Of a DNA stretch of 64,000 nucleotides, positions 12,301 to 24,443 are shown piece after piece (position 1 is the first letter of the stretch; every line of letters begins with the position of its first letter). Source of the DNA: Siphonodentalium dalli (lineage: Eukaryota > Mollusca > Scaphopoda > Gadilida > Siphonodentaliidae); assembly GCA_032622095.1 (NCBI GenBank), contig CP136066.1, forward strand, positions 9,325,784 to 9,389,783. Direction: 5' to 3'. Made by a program: the position numbers and the translations under genes. The notes beneath the pieces are model-generated. The model saw only the letters and a list, made by a program, of their open reading frames with translations, searched no databases and had not been told where the DNA came from.

Positions 12301-13300
12301 ACGCAAACATAACTATATGATATCACTGCGAGTGGCACGACCTTTGAGTGGCACTATACTCACTGCAAACATAACTATATGATCTCACTGCGAGTGACAC
12401 GACCTTTGAGTGGCACTATACTCACGCAAACATAACTATATGATATCACTGCGAGTGGCACGACCTTTGAGTGGCACTATACTCACGCAAACATAACTAT
12501 ATTATATCACTGCGAGTGGCACGACCTTTGAGTGGCACTATACTCACGCAAACATAACTATATGATCTCACTGCGAGTGACACGACCTTTGAGTGGCACT
12601 ATACTCACGCAAACATAACTATATGATATCACTGCGAGTGGCACGACCTTTGAGTGGCACTATACTCACGCAAACATAACTATATGATATAACTGCGAGT
12701 GGCACGACCTTTGAGTGGCACTATACTCACGCAAACATAACTACATGATATCACTGCGAGTGACAAGACCTTTGAGTGGCACTATACTCACGCAAACATA
12801 ACTATATGCTATCACTGCGAGTGGCACGACCTTTGAGTGGCACTATACTCACGCAAACATAACTATATGCTATCACTGCGAGTGGTAAGACCTTTGAGTG
12901 GCACTATACTCACGCAAACATAACTATATGCTATCACTGCGAGTGGCAAGACCTTTGAGTGGCACTATACTCACGCAAACATAACTATATGCTATCACTG
13001 CGAGTGGAAAGACCTTTGAGTGGCACTATACTCACGCAAACATAACTATATTATATCACTGCGAGTGGCACGACCTTTGAGTGGCACTATACTCACGCAA
13101 ACATAACTATATTATATCAGTGCGAGTGGCACGACCTTTGAGTGGCACTATACTCACGCAAACATAACTATATTATATCACTGCGAGTGGCAAGACCTTT
13201 GAGTGGCATTCTACTCACGCAAACATAACTATATGATATCACTGCGACTGGCACGACATTTGAGTGGCACTATACTCACTATACTCACTATACTCACGCA
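9370..13300. repeat. 61-bp satellite, ~64 copies, with 794-bp higher-order repeat
   Basis: Monomer CGCAAACATAACTATATGAT, then ATCACTGCGAGTGGCACGAC, then CTTTGAGTGGCACTATACTCA (61 bp). Each monomer holds two GAGTGGCAC copies. Variants at three places (GATA/TATA/GATC/GCTA; GGCACG/GACACG/GGTAAG/GGCAAG/GGAAAG; CACGC/CACTGC) make monomers distinguishable. The ordered series of 13 monomers starting near 10413 is repeated from near 11207 with the same private variants (CACTGC, CCTGTGAG, GAGTAGC), giving a shift of about 794 bp. Parts of the same order recur at the array ends. The array is crisp on the left and decays near 13250-13300. Confidence 0.97.
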
Positions 13301-13433
13301 AACCGACTCCCAATCGTCAGTTCTGCGAACACATTTTTGGACCGTCGGAAAAATGTACGACTATACCATTTATTTAGCTGTTCGTACTTGTCTGTAGTTT
13401 ACTATACGAAATGTGTTCACTTTACAATGTGGT

Positions 13434-14646
13434 CAGGGTTCGCGCTGCCACTTGCCAAATTTGCCATTGCCAAAAATAATTCACATTTGTCAAAAAATAT
13501 TTTCGTTTGGAAAAGAACACTTATTAATTTCTCAAGATAGTTGAAAATAATTGGTCAATCAATTAACCATTAATATCAGGACTACACTATAGTTGTATAT
13601 TAGTGGTGTTTTGGAAAAGTTAACGCCTATCAATATGCCTTCAACCTGATATAGCATTAGGTGTTGTGATTACTAGTATTTATTGCAGTGGTGTGTACTT
13701 AGCCAATCCTCTTTTGACGAGCCCTTCTGAGGAAGGAACTCTTCTATAATCGTATTGTTCGGTCATTGCGTCGCATCGGTGCTATAATGTCGTAACCCAC
13801 ATTTTCAACTTTCCGACAAATTGAAGGTTGAAGTTCTCAGACAACATTTATCCTAATGTTGACAAAGCATGACGTAATGTTGTATTTATCCCAATGAAAA
13901 CTGACATTAGTTGTCCATTGAACCACATATTTGTTCTATTTACTCCCTCGTTTTCTTTTAAAAGCAATAACTTGTTTGGAGGTACGACCTTTTGCGTACG
14001 CAAACGAATAAAAAGTGCCTATTCTACATTATGAATATTCACTCATGTGCATCATCATACAGACATTTGTGGAACAATCGCAAAATTTAAATCACCAAAT
14101 GATCATGTGACTAACATTGAGATACGACCATATAGCACACATTTGAGAATTTAAAAACACAAAACAGAAGTCACGTGGACAACATGAAGCATCCAATTGG
14201 CTGATGTTGGACATACGACCTTATAGCACGAATAATTGTGAAGATCGCTGGAGATACGACATTTGTGTCACTGGTTTGTGAGAATATTTGCCATCCAATG
14301 CAAAAATAGTTTGGCCATTCGAATTGGATTTTGTCTCACGATTCGAATGATATCAAATACTCATTTGCCGCCAAAATGGAGTTACGACCTTATAGCACTG
14401 ATGCAACGATTGGTTTATTGTTGTGTGATAAACCTCAATGCAGATGCGATAATAATTAATAATTAACTGCTTTCCTATTGATATCATAAGTCGTTCAAAT
14501 AGCGATTATCAAAATATAACACCTAGGTTGCATAAATTAATACTATCGGTGATAGCATTTGGCAACTTCTAAACGAATTTGGCAAAAAATATTTTCATTT
14601 GGCAAAATATTTGGCAAAGGTAATTTTCGGTCCAGCGCGGACACTG
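13434..14646. mobile_element. non-autonomous hAT transposon
   Basis: The 1213-bp element begins CAGGGTTCGCGCTG and ends CAGCGCGGACACTG, inverted repeats of 14 bp with two mismatches and the CAG...CTG ends typical of hAT. It is flanked by a perfect 8-bp target duplication, AATGTGGT, at 13426-13433 and 14647-14654. Eight-bp duplications are the hAT hallmark. Subterminal TTGCCAAA-type motifs lie near both ends in opposite orientation. No transposase frame is present, so it depends on a helper. The motif TACGACCTTATAGCAC or a close variant occurs five times inside (about 13983, 14122, 14213, 14253, 14382). Confidence 0.92.
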
Positions 14647-14654
14647 AATGTGGT

Positions 14655-16252
14655 ACATCAAAGTATGGATAATATATCCTACGACGGGAATGCATATTGG
14701 CATGTTGAAGGTGGACAACTTAAAGTAAAGATCGGTAACCACGTGCCCTGATGTGCGGATCTAACTCGAATCAGGTCGAATGAGAGAATAGGCTCGGCCA
14801 CGTATTGATCACAATCAGATGAGAAGTCATAAATTTCTTCAATCTGCAGACTGGAATTCAATGTCTGTTGAAGGAGCATATCAAATTACACAAACAGATT
14901 TAGTTTTAGAAATCTGCATCTGCAATGAAGATTAACTCATTGAACTGACACGTCACATTTGTGGTTCGATTGGTGATGGCTCGCTCGAAGCGATAACCCC
15001 GGTCGATGGAGCGCGTTGCACGCATTACCGCCGACCAGTTAATTGAGGGGCGGGTGATTCGAAATGTGATGTGTTATCTTCAGACTGCTGACGTGCATCT
15101 AGTGTGGGGCACCGGAAGCGGAGACAGAGTAGACACAAGAAAACCAATGTCAGAAATGGTAACGCGCTCAAGGTCATATATTATATACCCATGATTGTAA
15201 TTATAGAATATAAAATATATTGGTTTCGCGAATGACCAACTCAGAATTTCATTAAAATAACAATAACAACCAGCATCTAATTAACGAACCGGCGACCGAC
15301 TCGGCCGTCACCGACCACAACCATCAGTGGGCTGCAGAACGAAAAATATCTATACAAGTTGAAATATAAGACTTACAAATTATCTTTTTCAATTCTTTGA
15401 TTTGTAATTGACATAGCTTGTCACAAACCAAAATTCAACATTATTTACATAATAATGTCAAAGACAATAAACGAAATTGAAATTCCCAACTTACGACTTT
15501 TACCTGACTCGGCCTCCTTTTAAACTTTTAAACCGAAAAAAAACATTATCTATAAATAAAATGCCCATCGGACTACAGCTATCTAGAATTTGGATAACAG
15601 TATACACGCGGCGCGCGCAAATAACCTAGTTGTTCACGTCGCTTCTGAACCGCCCCCACCCACAAAAATCATAAGTACACAAGAAGAACCATTAACATCG
15701 CAGTTGTGTAATTTGTTCACTTTATTTATTGAGTCGCGTACTGAGTTTTATCTTTGCTCAGACTCTGCTGGTGAATGCCTATATTTGTGTTACAATGTGT
15801 TTCTCAAGGGCCGTCTGAGAGGATGCCGTACATAGGTCCACGGTCTGCTCAGTAAACACTGGAACTGTGGTCCTGTTGCTGTTGGCTGACACGAAGCGTT
15901 AATCTCTGGATATTGAGCACAATACCAGGGGGGAGGCCGGACAAAAACACTGCAGACACAGGGTTGAAAAAACTGTTTTCTTCGATTTTGGGACCCCCCC
16001 CCCCCACCCCAATACAGCAAAAACTCCCCCAGAAAACAAAAATCAAATCTACTCCAACAACTCGGTTTGACCGGAAACCGAAAAAACACCGGAGCATACA
16101 ATTCACGAGAAGGTGCTTGGTAACTTAGTTTAGATTATTATGACTAAAATGGTCATTGTCTACCAGTAGAACGCATATTTGTACCTCGTGATGTCATGAC
16201 ATGTACAAACATGTATATTGGTGATCGCAACGCTTTGTATGCACTTTAAAAA
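14655..16252. other. no gene recognised
   Basis: Nothing definite. A C-rich segment (12 C at 15994-16005, then ACCCC) sits inside 15980-16040. Apparent small frames on both strands lack recognisable motifs. Confidence 0.5.
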
Positions 16253-16582
16253 ATGACAACTAGTCATTACCTCGACTTTGAAAAAGATTCAAATGAGATG
16301 AGTGAAATACCAGCATATAACTGTTTTTTGATACCATTGGAGGAGAAATTGTTTAATACATGGGATAGTTCTGCAGTAAAAATTTGCCAGATAAGCGATC
16401 GCAGGGTAGAATTCTGCATTCGTCTGGTAGACACTGACATAGTCGGCATTAGTAAGAGGGTTAATGGGGTCAATATCACATGTAAACCAAGACAGTCGTT
16501 ATCCAAAATTGTTTTAGGTGGATTGTACTACTCATGTATATATGATTTGGATATTAAGGTTAATCCATATTCTATAAAATGA
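16253..16582 (+). CDS. unrecognised 109-codon open frame
   Basis: An ATG-started frame of 109 codons, unusual in this AT-rich sequence for its length outside repeats. The predicted product is soluble-looking, with several Cys and no clear motif, signal or membrane segment. The opposite strand is also open over much of it. It could be a chance frame, a single exon, or an unrecognised transposon remnant. I do not recognise it and give it low weight. Confidence 0.15.
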   Translation: MTTSHYLDFEKDSNEMSEIPAYNCFLIPLEEKLFNTWDSSAVKICQISDRRVEFCIRLVDTDIVGISKRVNGVNITCKPRQSLSKIVLGGLYYSCIYDLDIKVNPYSIK

Positions 16583-17480
16583 GAGAAAATTGAAGTCGTG
16601 AGTCTGAAAATACATATTTGGAAAAAAATTACATGCAAATTTTTTCCGACAACCCCCCCCCCCCCCCCCCTAAATGAATAAGGAAAACATTTATGTGTAA
16701 ATTTTTGACGCCTAAGTACCAACTCCCCCCCACCCCCGGTACGTTGTGTCCCGCATTTTTTCGCGGCCCCCCTGACAATACACACATAGCTGTCGACCAC
16801 ATGTCCCTGCAACAAAATTACCCCATTCACAAAAGTACATTACCAGAAATCTTGATTTTTCTCACTTACAAACTTAACATCAAAATCGGCAAAAATTAAC
16901 TGTTCATGTCTTGACCATATTTTCAAATTGAATGGACCTATCAATGGTATCGACGGTATTTGTTGTCTTGATCTGTCTTAAATTTGGCACATTGAGGCGT
17001 TTTAGACAAAAATAATCAATATAGCTTGCAAAATGCAACCCAATTTTGTACAAAATTGCTTGTTCACATATATCCCAAGCATTAGTCTCTGCTGTTAGAA
17101 AATGGTGACACACATGGTTATTAGGCATGGTACGTAAACACATGAAAACTAAATGTCTAATTATGGTTGTCCTAGTACCATATTAGACATGACCAGTTCG
17201 ATATAAAGGATGCAGTATGGGTACATGACAATAATATGGACATTAAGTATTGGGGAGGTGCCCAAATGGGCCCTACCAGCTACCCCATGGATTAATGTTA
17301 ATATAGGCTACGATATGTGAACCTGCATGTCCAATATGCATACAAGAGTGTGTGTCGTGTACATTTATATGCATCTGTGTCAGATATTAGTCGCTATACG
17401 AGTTTATTTCGATATTACATGATGCCACGATGCGCAGGCTACGATACCATGACAAAGGGGTTATAGCTACACCGGGTTCA
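16583..17480. other. C-tract segment then unremarkable sequence
   Basis: An 18-C homopolymer lies at 16653-16670, with further C-rich runs at 16724-16770. The rest to 17480 shows no gene. Confidence 0.55.
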
Positions 17481-18155
17481 TCATTGCAGTATATGAATGA
17501 TGCTAAAGCGTAAATGAAGTCATAATTATATAACGCTTTAGCATCATGCAATATCTACATTACGCTTAAGCGTAAGTTAAATTAACGCAATTCACTCACG
17601 CTTAAGTGCAATTAGCTAATAAATACGAAAAAGGCCTCCCATATAAAAGGGCATTCAAGTTTAGTTATTGGTTGAAATATAATTATAGAACAGCTTAGAG
17701 AGATTCCCCTCATTATAGATGCATGCAGGCAGTGAAAGACTGATCTGTATATTTTAGACCGATCGGTCTATTTAGACATATCGTCCTAATATTGGTCTAT
17801 ATTAGACCAATGAATATAATGGATCTATTTTAGACCGATCAGGCTAATAAAGGTCAATCTGTGGATCACACAGACCAGTAATACCTCGGCTACAACTATA
17901 GTTTGTTCTATCATTAAATTTGAGTCAGGTATCATTAATGCTCTGTTAAATTATACCATGTCTATAGATGGTCGGTTTTGTATTTTTGTCTCTCATTTCA
18001 TTTCAAAATTCTAGATCTTTCTTAATATTTTGAAAATGTTGATGTCATTTTCACTGAAATGAAGTTCGAAAACAGGAGAATATTATAAATGCATATTTCT
18101 GCATGGTTAACATACAGAGGGGTTATAGCTACACCGGGCTCATCGTTGCAGATCT
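17457..18155. repeat. 37-bp direct repeat, copies 662 bp apart
   Basis: GGGGTTATAGCTACACCGGG and the following TCATCATTGCAG occur at 17457-17493 and again at 18119-18155 with two differences. Spacing and precision suggest a segmental echo or the ends of a small element. Confidence 0.7.
17497..17547. repeat. hairpin with 15-bp perfect arms
   Basis: ATGATGCTAAAGCGT (17497-17511) and its exact complement (17533-17547) surround a 21-nt loop. Related ACGCTTAAGCG motifs follow at 17555-17610. Confidence 0.85.
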
Positions 18156-19200
18156 TCCGGACGGGGGAGGGGTTGCTAAACCTGCCCGACAGGGGGCTGT
18201 AGCCAACTGTTGCCACCCGTGTATTCGAGACAGCTCATGTTGAACTATGCATGAAGTTATATGTAGTAGGATCAGTTTATTTGGGTGGATAACCCGTATC
18301 TAACTCACTAGGAACAATCAACATCATTGCCGTATAGCAGAACCAGCTTACCATGTAGATTATGTTTCTTGAATTAATAGATAAAGTGATGTTATCATGT
18401 AACGACATTTAAAGCGCTACGTGAAACCAGGTGTGATCATGTGAATGATCGCGTCCACTTGTTCCACGCTCATTATGTTAGTTACATCACTGACATAATT
18501 TTGCTGTGTCTTTTCTGGTCTAAATTAGCTCACAAAAAGACCAAGCTTAATTTCAATATAGGTAGATCATGTAATTATATCGCAAATTCGCAGTAGTGTG
18601 CTCTGTATCTGCTATGTGCAACAGACATATTCCTTCTGATTCGGAATTTAATAAAAGTATTAACAGCGGTAGCCATTGCATGAGTAGTGTTGTATTGGTT
18701 TCCAATGTATTCCGATACTGTTAGATTATAGTGACGGCTCTCAAGATTCACAGTAGTCATAACTTACACCAATTCCTACATACGGATGTGAAATACGACC
18801 TAGTCGAGCTAAATTCATTGAACACCGGTCACTGGTTGCCTCGTTAATAGCGTCGCTTCGGCAGCATTGATTCTCCCCCGTTGACGATAAACATCAAACG
18901 CAAACTGGAACGTCAATGCAAGTATAGTTTACAGTATTACATGATCATAAACTTTGTTCTAAAAGTCCCGTACTAAATGATACGGAACATTAGTTGATAA
19001 AGCAAGATATCTACTGGATTTTCATATAAATAAGAATCACGCGACGTCATTAGTTATTAATAGGAATTGTATGTCCTGTTTATTAAATTTTGACATCATG
19101 AGTCACATTATTGTACACTTGATGGATCCATACATAAACGGGTCATTAAGGTATTTCAGGTCTAATGGGTTTGACACTGTTGGTATGTCATATAATAAAA
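17740..19200. other. no gene recognised
   Basis: At 17750-17870 the words TTAGACCGATC and GGTCTATATTAGACC recur in both orientations. Apart from the 18119 repeat copy, the remainder is unique-looking with no gene. Confidence 0.5.
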
Positions 19201-19324
19201 CACGTATCGGATTATTTAACGGTTAAAATGAGGATGTATCAACCAGTAAAGTTAGTACTTTACAGTCTCGGACAAAGACGCCAAACTCTTCGTTGTAAAC
19301 TTCTACGACTCTACTTCTCGAGTT

Positions 19325-20983
19325 ATGATCAATGGGACAGAGCAAGAAATAGTCAACTTCCTACAGAAATTTCTCCCCCCAATCCTGGAAACTATGGACC
19401 GTGATCCAAACATACATGATATGAACAATCGCATCAAATCATACTGTCATCAACAGCTCTCCCTGATTGACACAGAACCCATGACAGGCGGCGACCACCT
19501 AGAAATGGATACCGCTACAAAACCACCAACTAAGCCAAGTCATAGACCATCTCACTCAACAAAAACAACCCCGACTCGTTCGCCTGATAGCCGACTAAAA
19601 TCTCCTGTACTTCCACCACGCCCTCCGGCATTTACAGATGGTTGCCCATTTACACTGGGAACTCCATTATCTGAAACTGAGATCTCACAGCTCCAAAATG
19701 ATATATGTCCAATCTGTGGAAAGGAAGCCCATATAGAAAACAGTATTACCTGCGACACATGCTGCAAAAATATTCACCATGCTTGCGAAGGAACATCCGA
19801 GCAGGCCATCAGCCTATTAGGTAATCAGACCAAGCCATACACATGCATTAGCTGCTATAGTAGCACCAAACAGGATCACAACAGTGGTGACATTCAGAAT
19901 CCGAGATCACCTCAATCCTTGAAAATCACAGCTGAAAAGTCTCGAACACTTCATGACGACTCTTCCACTCACGTCAAATCCATAACAACGCCAACACAGC
20001 AGTTCAACCAAACGGAACTCGAAAATATCGAACTGAAAAACTCCGACGCTAACAAAAATACTACACTTCGAACAGAACTCCTGGCAAAGGAAAAAGAGCT
20101 GAAGAAAAAAGAAAAGGAAATCTGCAAACTGGCATCACAATTGGACAAAGCCAGCAAGGAACTAACAACGAGCAGAACCTATATAGCAGCTCTTGAAAAA
20201 GACAAGCAAGAACTGGAACACTCCCTCAAGATCAGATACACCGAACCACACAGGGAGAATCCTCAACCAGCTCATAATAGCGACATACTCACAGCTGAAC
20301 AAGTCTCTACTGACATGAAGATCTGGACCCTAGAACATCGTCTAAGTCAACTCGAACTGGAAGTCATGAGACAAACATCGTGCACCCGTCACTGCCAAGT
20401 GCCACTGCCCACAGTGACAGAAACAACGCAACACCAAACAGCTCCCGAAATGAACTACCAACCAACTGAATCACCACCAATAGATGCCTGTACTGATCCA
20501 ACCATTTCGAAGAGTGTATCAACTGGCAAGTCATTGCAGACACATCCAATCAACTTAAACACTACCGAGGCAAACCCTGGTTCTAACACCACCCCAAGAC
20601 CTAATGAGATTCCTATGCCTATACCGCCAGACGAAGGACAGCCAAAACCTAAACCTAACCCTAAGCAGTCTTTTTTTGGCGACCGCCGACATCACCTGCC
20701 ACCACAACTGCGAAGGCGACACACAAAACCGTCGAGATATGCTCTGTGGAACCACCAGCAACCTCCGATGTTTGCAGCTCACCCACCAATAATTCAACAC
20801 CATCCAATCCCATCACCTTTCCCGTTTCCAGTACCGCTCATTCCACACGGGAACTGGCTCCACCATCCGCCGTCATTCCAGATGGGCCTGATACGAGCCT
20901 CAACTTTATCTCCTACAATATTGAGGGTCTCTCATCCAACGGCGAATACCTACAGCACCTTGCATCGAAGGCAGATGTCATAA
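19325..20983 (+). CDS. LINE-A ORF1 protein, PHD finger and coiled coil
   Basis: 552 residues from the first in-frame ATG. Residues ~1-50 are helical-looking, and ~60-125 are Pro/Ser/Thr-rich. A PHD-type zinc finger follows with the complete C4HC3 set: Cys128, Cys131, Cys143, Cys146, His151, Cys154, Cys174, Cys177. Residues ~231-302 form a strongly charged coiled coil, with a second short one near 325-350; the C-terminus is Pro-rich. Such ORF1 proteins are thought to bind element RNA and multimerise; the PHD may contact chromatin (family knowledge, not shown here). No stop or frameshift interrupts the frame. Its last ~100 codons overlap ORF2 in another frame. Confidence 0.85.
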   Translation: MINGTEQEIVNFLQKFLPPILETMDRDPNIHDMNNRIKSYCHQQLSLIDTEPMTGGDHLEMDTATKPPTKPSHRPSHSTKTTPTRSPDSRLKSPVLPPRPPAFTDGCPFTLGTPLSETEISQLQNDICPICGKEAHIENSITCDTCCKNIHHACEGTSEQAISLLGNQTKPYTCISCYSSTKQDHNSGDIQNPRSPQSLKITAEKSRTLHDDSSTHVKSITTPTQQFNQTELENIELKNSDANKNTTLRTELLAKEKELKKKEKEICKLASQLDKASKELTTSRTYIAALEKDKQELEHSLKIRYTEPHRENPQPAHNSDILTAEQVSTDMKIWTLEHRLSQLELEVMRQTSCTRHCQVPLPTVTETTQHQTAPEMNYQPTESPPIDACTDPTISKSVSTGKSLQTHPINLNTTEANPGSNTTPRPNEIPMPIPPDEGQPKPKPNPKQSFFGDRRHHLPPQLRRRHTKPSRYALWNHQQPPMFAAHPPIIQHHPIPSPFPFPVPLIPHGNWLHHPPSFQMGLIRASTLSPTILRVSHPTANTYSTLHRRQMS

Positions 20984-23900
20984 TTGCCCAAGAACACTGG
21001 CTGTACAACTATGAATCATGGAAACTTGAAGACATCCTGTGGGACTTTAACGCGGTAGTGAAATGCTCAGATGATAATGACATTGTCCTACCAAATCACC
21101 GTAGCAGAGGCCAAGCCGGTATAGCTGTGTGCTACCATAAGAACATTGCCCAATATGTGGACCCACTTCCAGATGGAGGAAACAGACTCGCAGCTATTAT
21201 AATTAATGCGGACGTCCCTATTGTCGTCATTGAAGTATACCTCCCCAGCAGAGGTAACAATTACACCAGAAGCGACTACACAGCAATCCTTGACGAACTC
21301 ATCACCATCGTTCGAAAATATGTCTCCTCGTCCCATGTTATTCTGGCTGGTGATTTCAACGCCTCGCTCCACAGATCCTATGACTGTACCCGAGATGCGG
21401 ACTTCAAGAAGTTCCCGAATGAGGCTAAACTCCTTCTTCCAACATGCTGTCCCAGTGAACCAACTTACCACTCCTATGAAAACGTATCACATTCCCAGAT
21501 TGACTATTTTTTTCAATCACAAGACATCGTCGGGAAATATCAGACCATCAAGAGAGAAGGTACTAATCTTTCGACCCACGACCCTATTGCAGTTTCTATA
21601 AGCCTCCAACTCAAAGGAGCTCAAGACCCACCAAAAATACAGGGCAGGAAAAGAATCAACTGGAACAAAATAAATAAAGACCTATACTGCAATGACATCA
21701 CCGAAGCACTGGCCAACACCGCCGACTTAAACACAGAAGACGCTACAACTGAAGTACTGGGCACAACTCTTACAAAAGTCCTGAACGAATCCGCACACAA
21801 ACAGTGGGACAACAAACCACGTAAACCTAAAAGGAAAATAATCTGGTCACCTGACATTACTATGGCAGTTAAGGATGCCAAGCACGCATTTTGGGAATGG
21901 GAGAGAGCTGGAAGACCTGATCTTAAAAATCACCTATGCATCAACCTCAAGCTGAAGAAAAAACATCTACGCAGCCTCATCAGGACAAAACACGCCCATG
22001 CTAGATCCAATAAGCTCATGGAGATCATGGAACTAAGGGACACAGATGTCAAAGCCTTCTACCGCATTATCAGAGCTCAAAGTGACCCTAAAGCCAGTGG
22101 TACAACCCTCCTGAATGTCAAGGGCGAAGTCCTCAAAACCAATGAAGAGGTAACTAATGGTTGGGCCTCCTACTTTGAAGAGCTATCAACACCACTTGAA
22201 TCAAGCAACTTTAACGAACCTTACAAACAACTTGTGGAAACAGACATAGAATACCTAACACAGACCCTTATGGAAAATCGGGAAAGCATTCACCCAACAA
22301 ACCCAGACGAGCTATTGCAATGTATTAAATCTTTCAAATCCGGTAAAGCTCCAGATGAAGATGGCATCACCATGGAACACTTGACGTTTGGAGGAGATAA
22401 CCTAATATCATACCTCTGCAACATTATCAACAGAATCTTTCAAGAAGCCAAGATTCCAGACTGCATGAAGGGCGGATCAGTATGTCCTATATATAAGAAA
22501 GGTGGCAAACCGAAAGATGACCCAAACTCATACAGGAAAATAACGATAACCAACACAATTGGAAAGACCGTCGAGAAGCTTCACCTACTGAGAAACAACA
22601 ATGCAGTAAAGTCACTACAGTCACCCCTCCAGAAAGGGTTTACCAAGGGGGAATCACCGACCGCTGCTGCTCTCATAATAACTGAGCTAATAAATGAGGC
22701 TAAGGAGCAGAAGAAGCCACTATATATAGCGTTTATGGATGCTAAAAAAGCCTTTGATGTAGTCTGGCACCCCGGTCTTCTAAGAGAACTCTACAAAGCA
22801 GGAATATCCGGAGATAACTGGCTCCTCTTTAAGGACTGGTACTCAAACCTATACTCCACTGTGAATTGGAATGGAATGAAATCACAACAATTTATGGAAC
22901 GCCAAGGTGTCCGACAAGGGGGCGTATGGTCACCTTCTGCATATAAGGTCTTTGTTAATGGTCTGCTGACTCAATATGAAGAAAACAGTCTTGGGTCGCG
23001 AATTGGCTCAGTCTTCTGCGGTACACCTACTGTTGCTGATGTTACCCTCGTTTCACATGACCCCAACGAACTACAAGTCATGCTTAACATCCTAATGGAT
23101 TATGCCAACCGTCTACGATACCTTATCAGCGAGCAGAAATCGTGTATCCTGTCTATCAGCAGAAGGGACCCTGGACATACTTGGACTCTAAGCAACCACC
23201 GAAGGAAACCGTGACCAAAGCTACTCACCTCGGCATCACACGTGACGGTTCATCTAAGCATGGCACAAGCCTGGTGGCACAAGAACGCATCTCCGCAGCT
23301 AGACGATGTTCATATGCCCTCCTAGGTGCTGGTTTTCACGGCATGAATGGTCTCAATCCAAAAGTTTCGGCACACCTCTTACCCTGCTACATTCTCCCTC
23401 GATTACTGTACGGTCTAGACGTAATAAATCTAAACAAAAAGGATATGCAACAATTGGAAACTTTCTATACACAGACTGCCAAACGCCTACAACATCTTCA
23501 AACAAGAACAGCTAACTGTGCATCTCTGCTTATGCTGGGTCTTATACCGATAGAAGGAGAAATCCATAAAAGGACGCTTAAAACATATGGTAATATTGTT
23601 CGTAACGAAGGCTCTGTGGAATGTCAGCTTGCTGCCAGACAACTTGCGACCAAAGGTGACACATCAAACAGCTGGTTCACAAAAGTCACCCGCCTTACCG
23701 AACTATATGACCTGCCATCTACTCATGATCTGGTAGCCTTCCCACCACCGAAACGTCTCTGGAAGAACATGGTGGACACAGCTATAGAAAAACACTGGTT
23801 TGGGGAACCTTAAACGGGAAGCCATGGATAAATCGACCCTAACACAATTGAATCTACAAGACACCACTCCCGGCCATGTACACCAAATCTGGGATGCTTG

Positions 23901-24333
23901 CGGATCCGAACCGTTCGCCACAACTATGGCAGCACATAAAATGAAAATGTCAACATGCACATATATTTTACAAAGACAAAAAGCTAAATTTGAATCTACT
24001 ACCACTGACATCAGTCAACTCTGCAACAAAGAACCTGAGGACATACTCCACTTCATTGTAACCTGTGAAAGTCTCCATGCTGTAAGAAGCCGCTTCATAA
24101 CAGCCATAAAAGAAACTCTGAACCAAGCTGGATTGAACCCCAATATACAAAACCATTACCTCTTGAAATTAATACTTGACTGCTCAGCATTCGATATCCC
24201 AAAGTACTGCATGCTGAAAATTGAATCCATCGCCAGAGGCTTGTGTTACCAACTACACCATGCTCGTCTCCGTATCCTGTCCAAGAAGAAAACTGGTCTA
24301 AGAGCTCCGCCTATGGACCCCGGCAGTCAGTGA
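20665..24333 (+). pseudogene. LINE-A ORF2: endonuclease-reverse transcriptase, frameshifted
   Basis: The open frame starts at 20665 and EN homology at about 20900 (ISYNIEG, AQEHWL, RGQAGIAV, VYLPS, LAGDFNAS, STHDP). RT motifs follow: GKAPDEDGITMEHL, FMDAKKAFDVVW (first catalytic Asp at 22738-22740) and RQGVRQGGVWSP. The box expected to read ADD is T-V-A-D-V-T at about 23029-23046, so the second catalytic Asp is Val. The frame shifts near 23160 (frame 1 to frame 3, after KSCILSIS) and again near 23800 (back to frame 1). The C-terminal Cys motif reads S-x2-C...H-x4-C, with its first Cys changed to Ser. In the intact family this enzyme nicks target DNA and primes reverse transcription from the nick. 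Confidence 0.85.
20671..20677 (+). promoter_or_regulatory. candidate -1 ribosomal frameshift heptamer
   Basis: T TTT TTT lies exactly in the ORF1 reading phase (TCT TTT TTT GGC). A -1 slip there enters the ORF2 frame, which opens only 6 nt upstream (last in-frame stop TAA at 20662-20664). Directly downstream, GGCGACCGCC could form a small hairpin. ORF2 has no ATG before the endonuclease domain, so a slip, or non-AUG or reinitiated translation, is needed to make it. Confidence 0.5.
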
Positions 24334-24443
24334 CAGCCACAAGTTAGACTTGACACTACTTGTAGATAATTTATTGCAGACTGAATATATATATGTATAC
24401 ACATACCGGGTATCAAACCTATATGCTCAAGAAGATGTGGTTA

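Noticed and set aside
9370-13300. CRISPR-like regularity of the 61-bp array
   Set aside because: There are no unique spacers; the whole unit repeats, and the context is eukaryotic.
15849-16128. Frames through the C-rich segment
   Set aside because: Gly- or Pro-rich translations of homopolymer C runs.
20640-20665. Telomere-like CCTAACCCTAAG words
   Set aside because: They lie in the Pro/Lys-rich coding part of LINE-A ORF1 and are too short to be an interstitial telomere.
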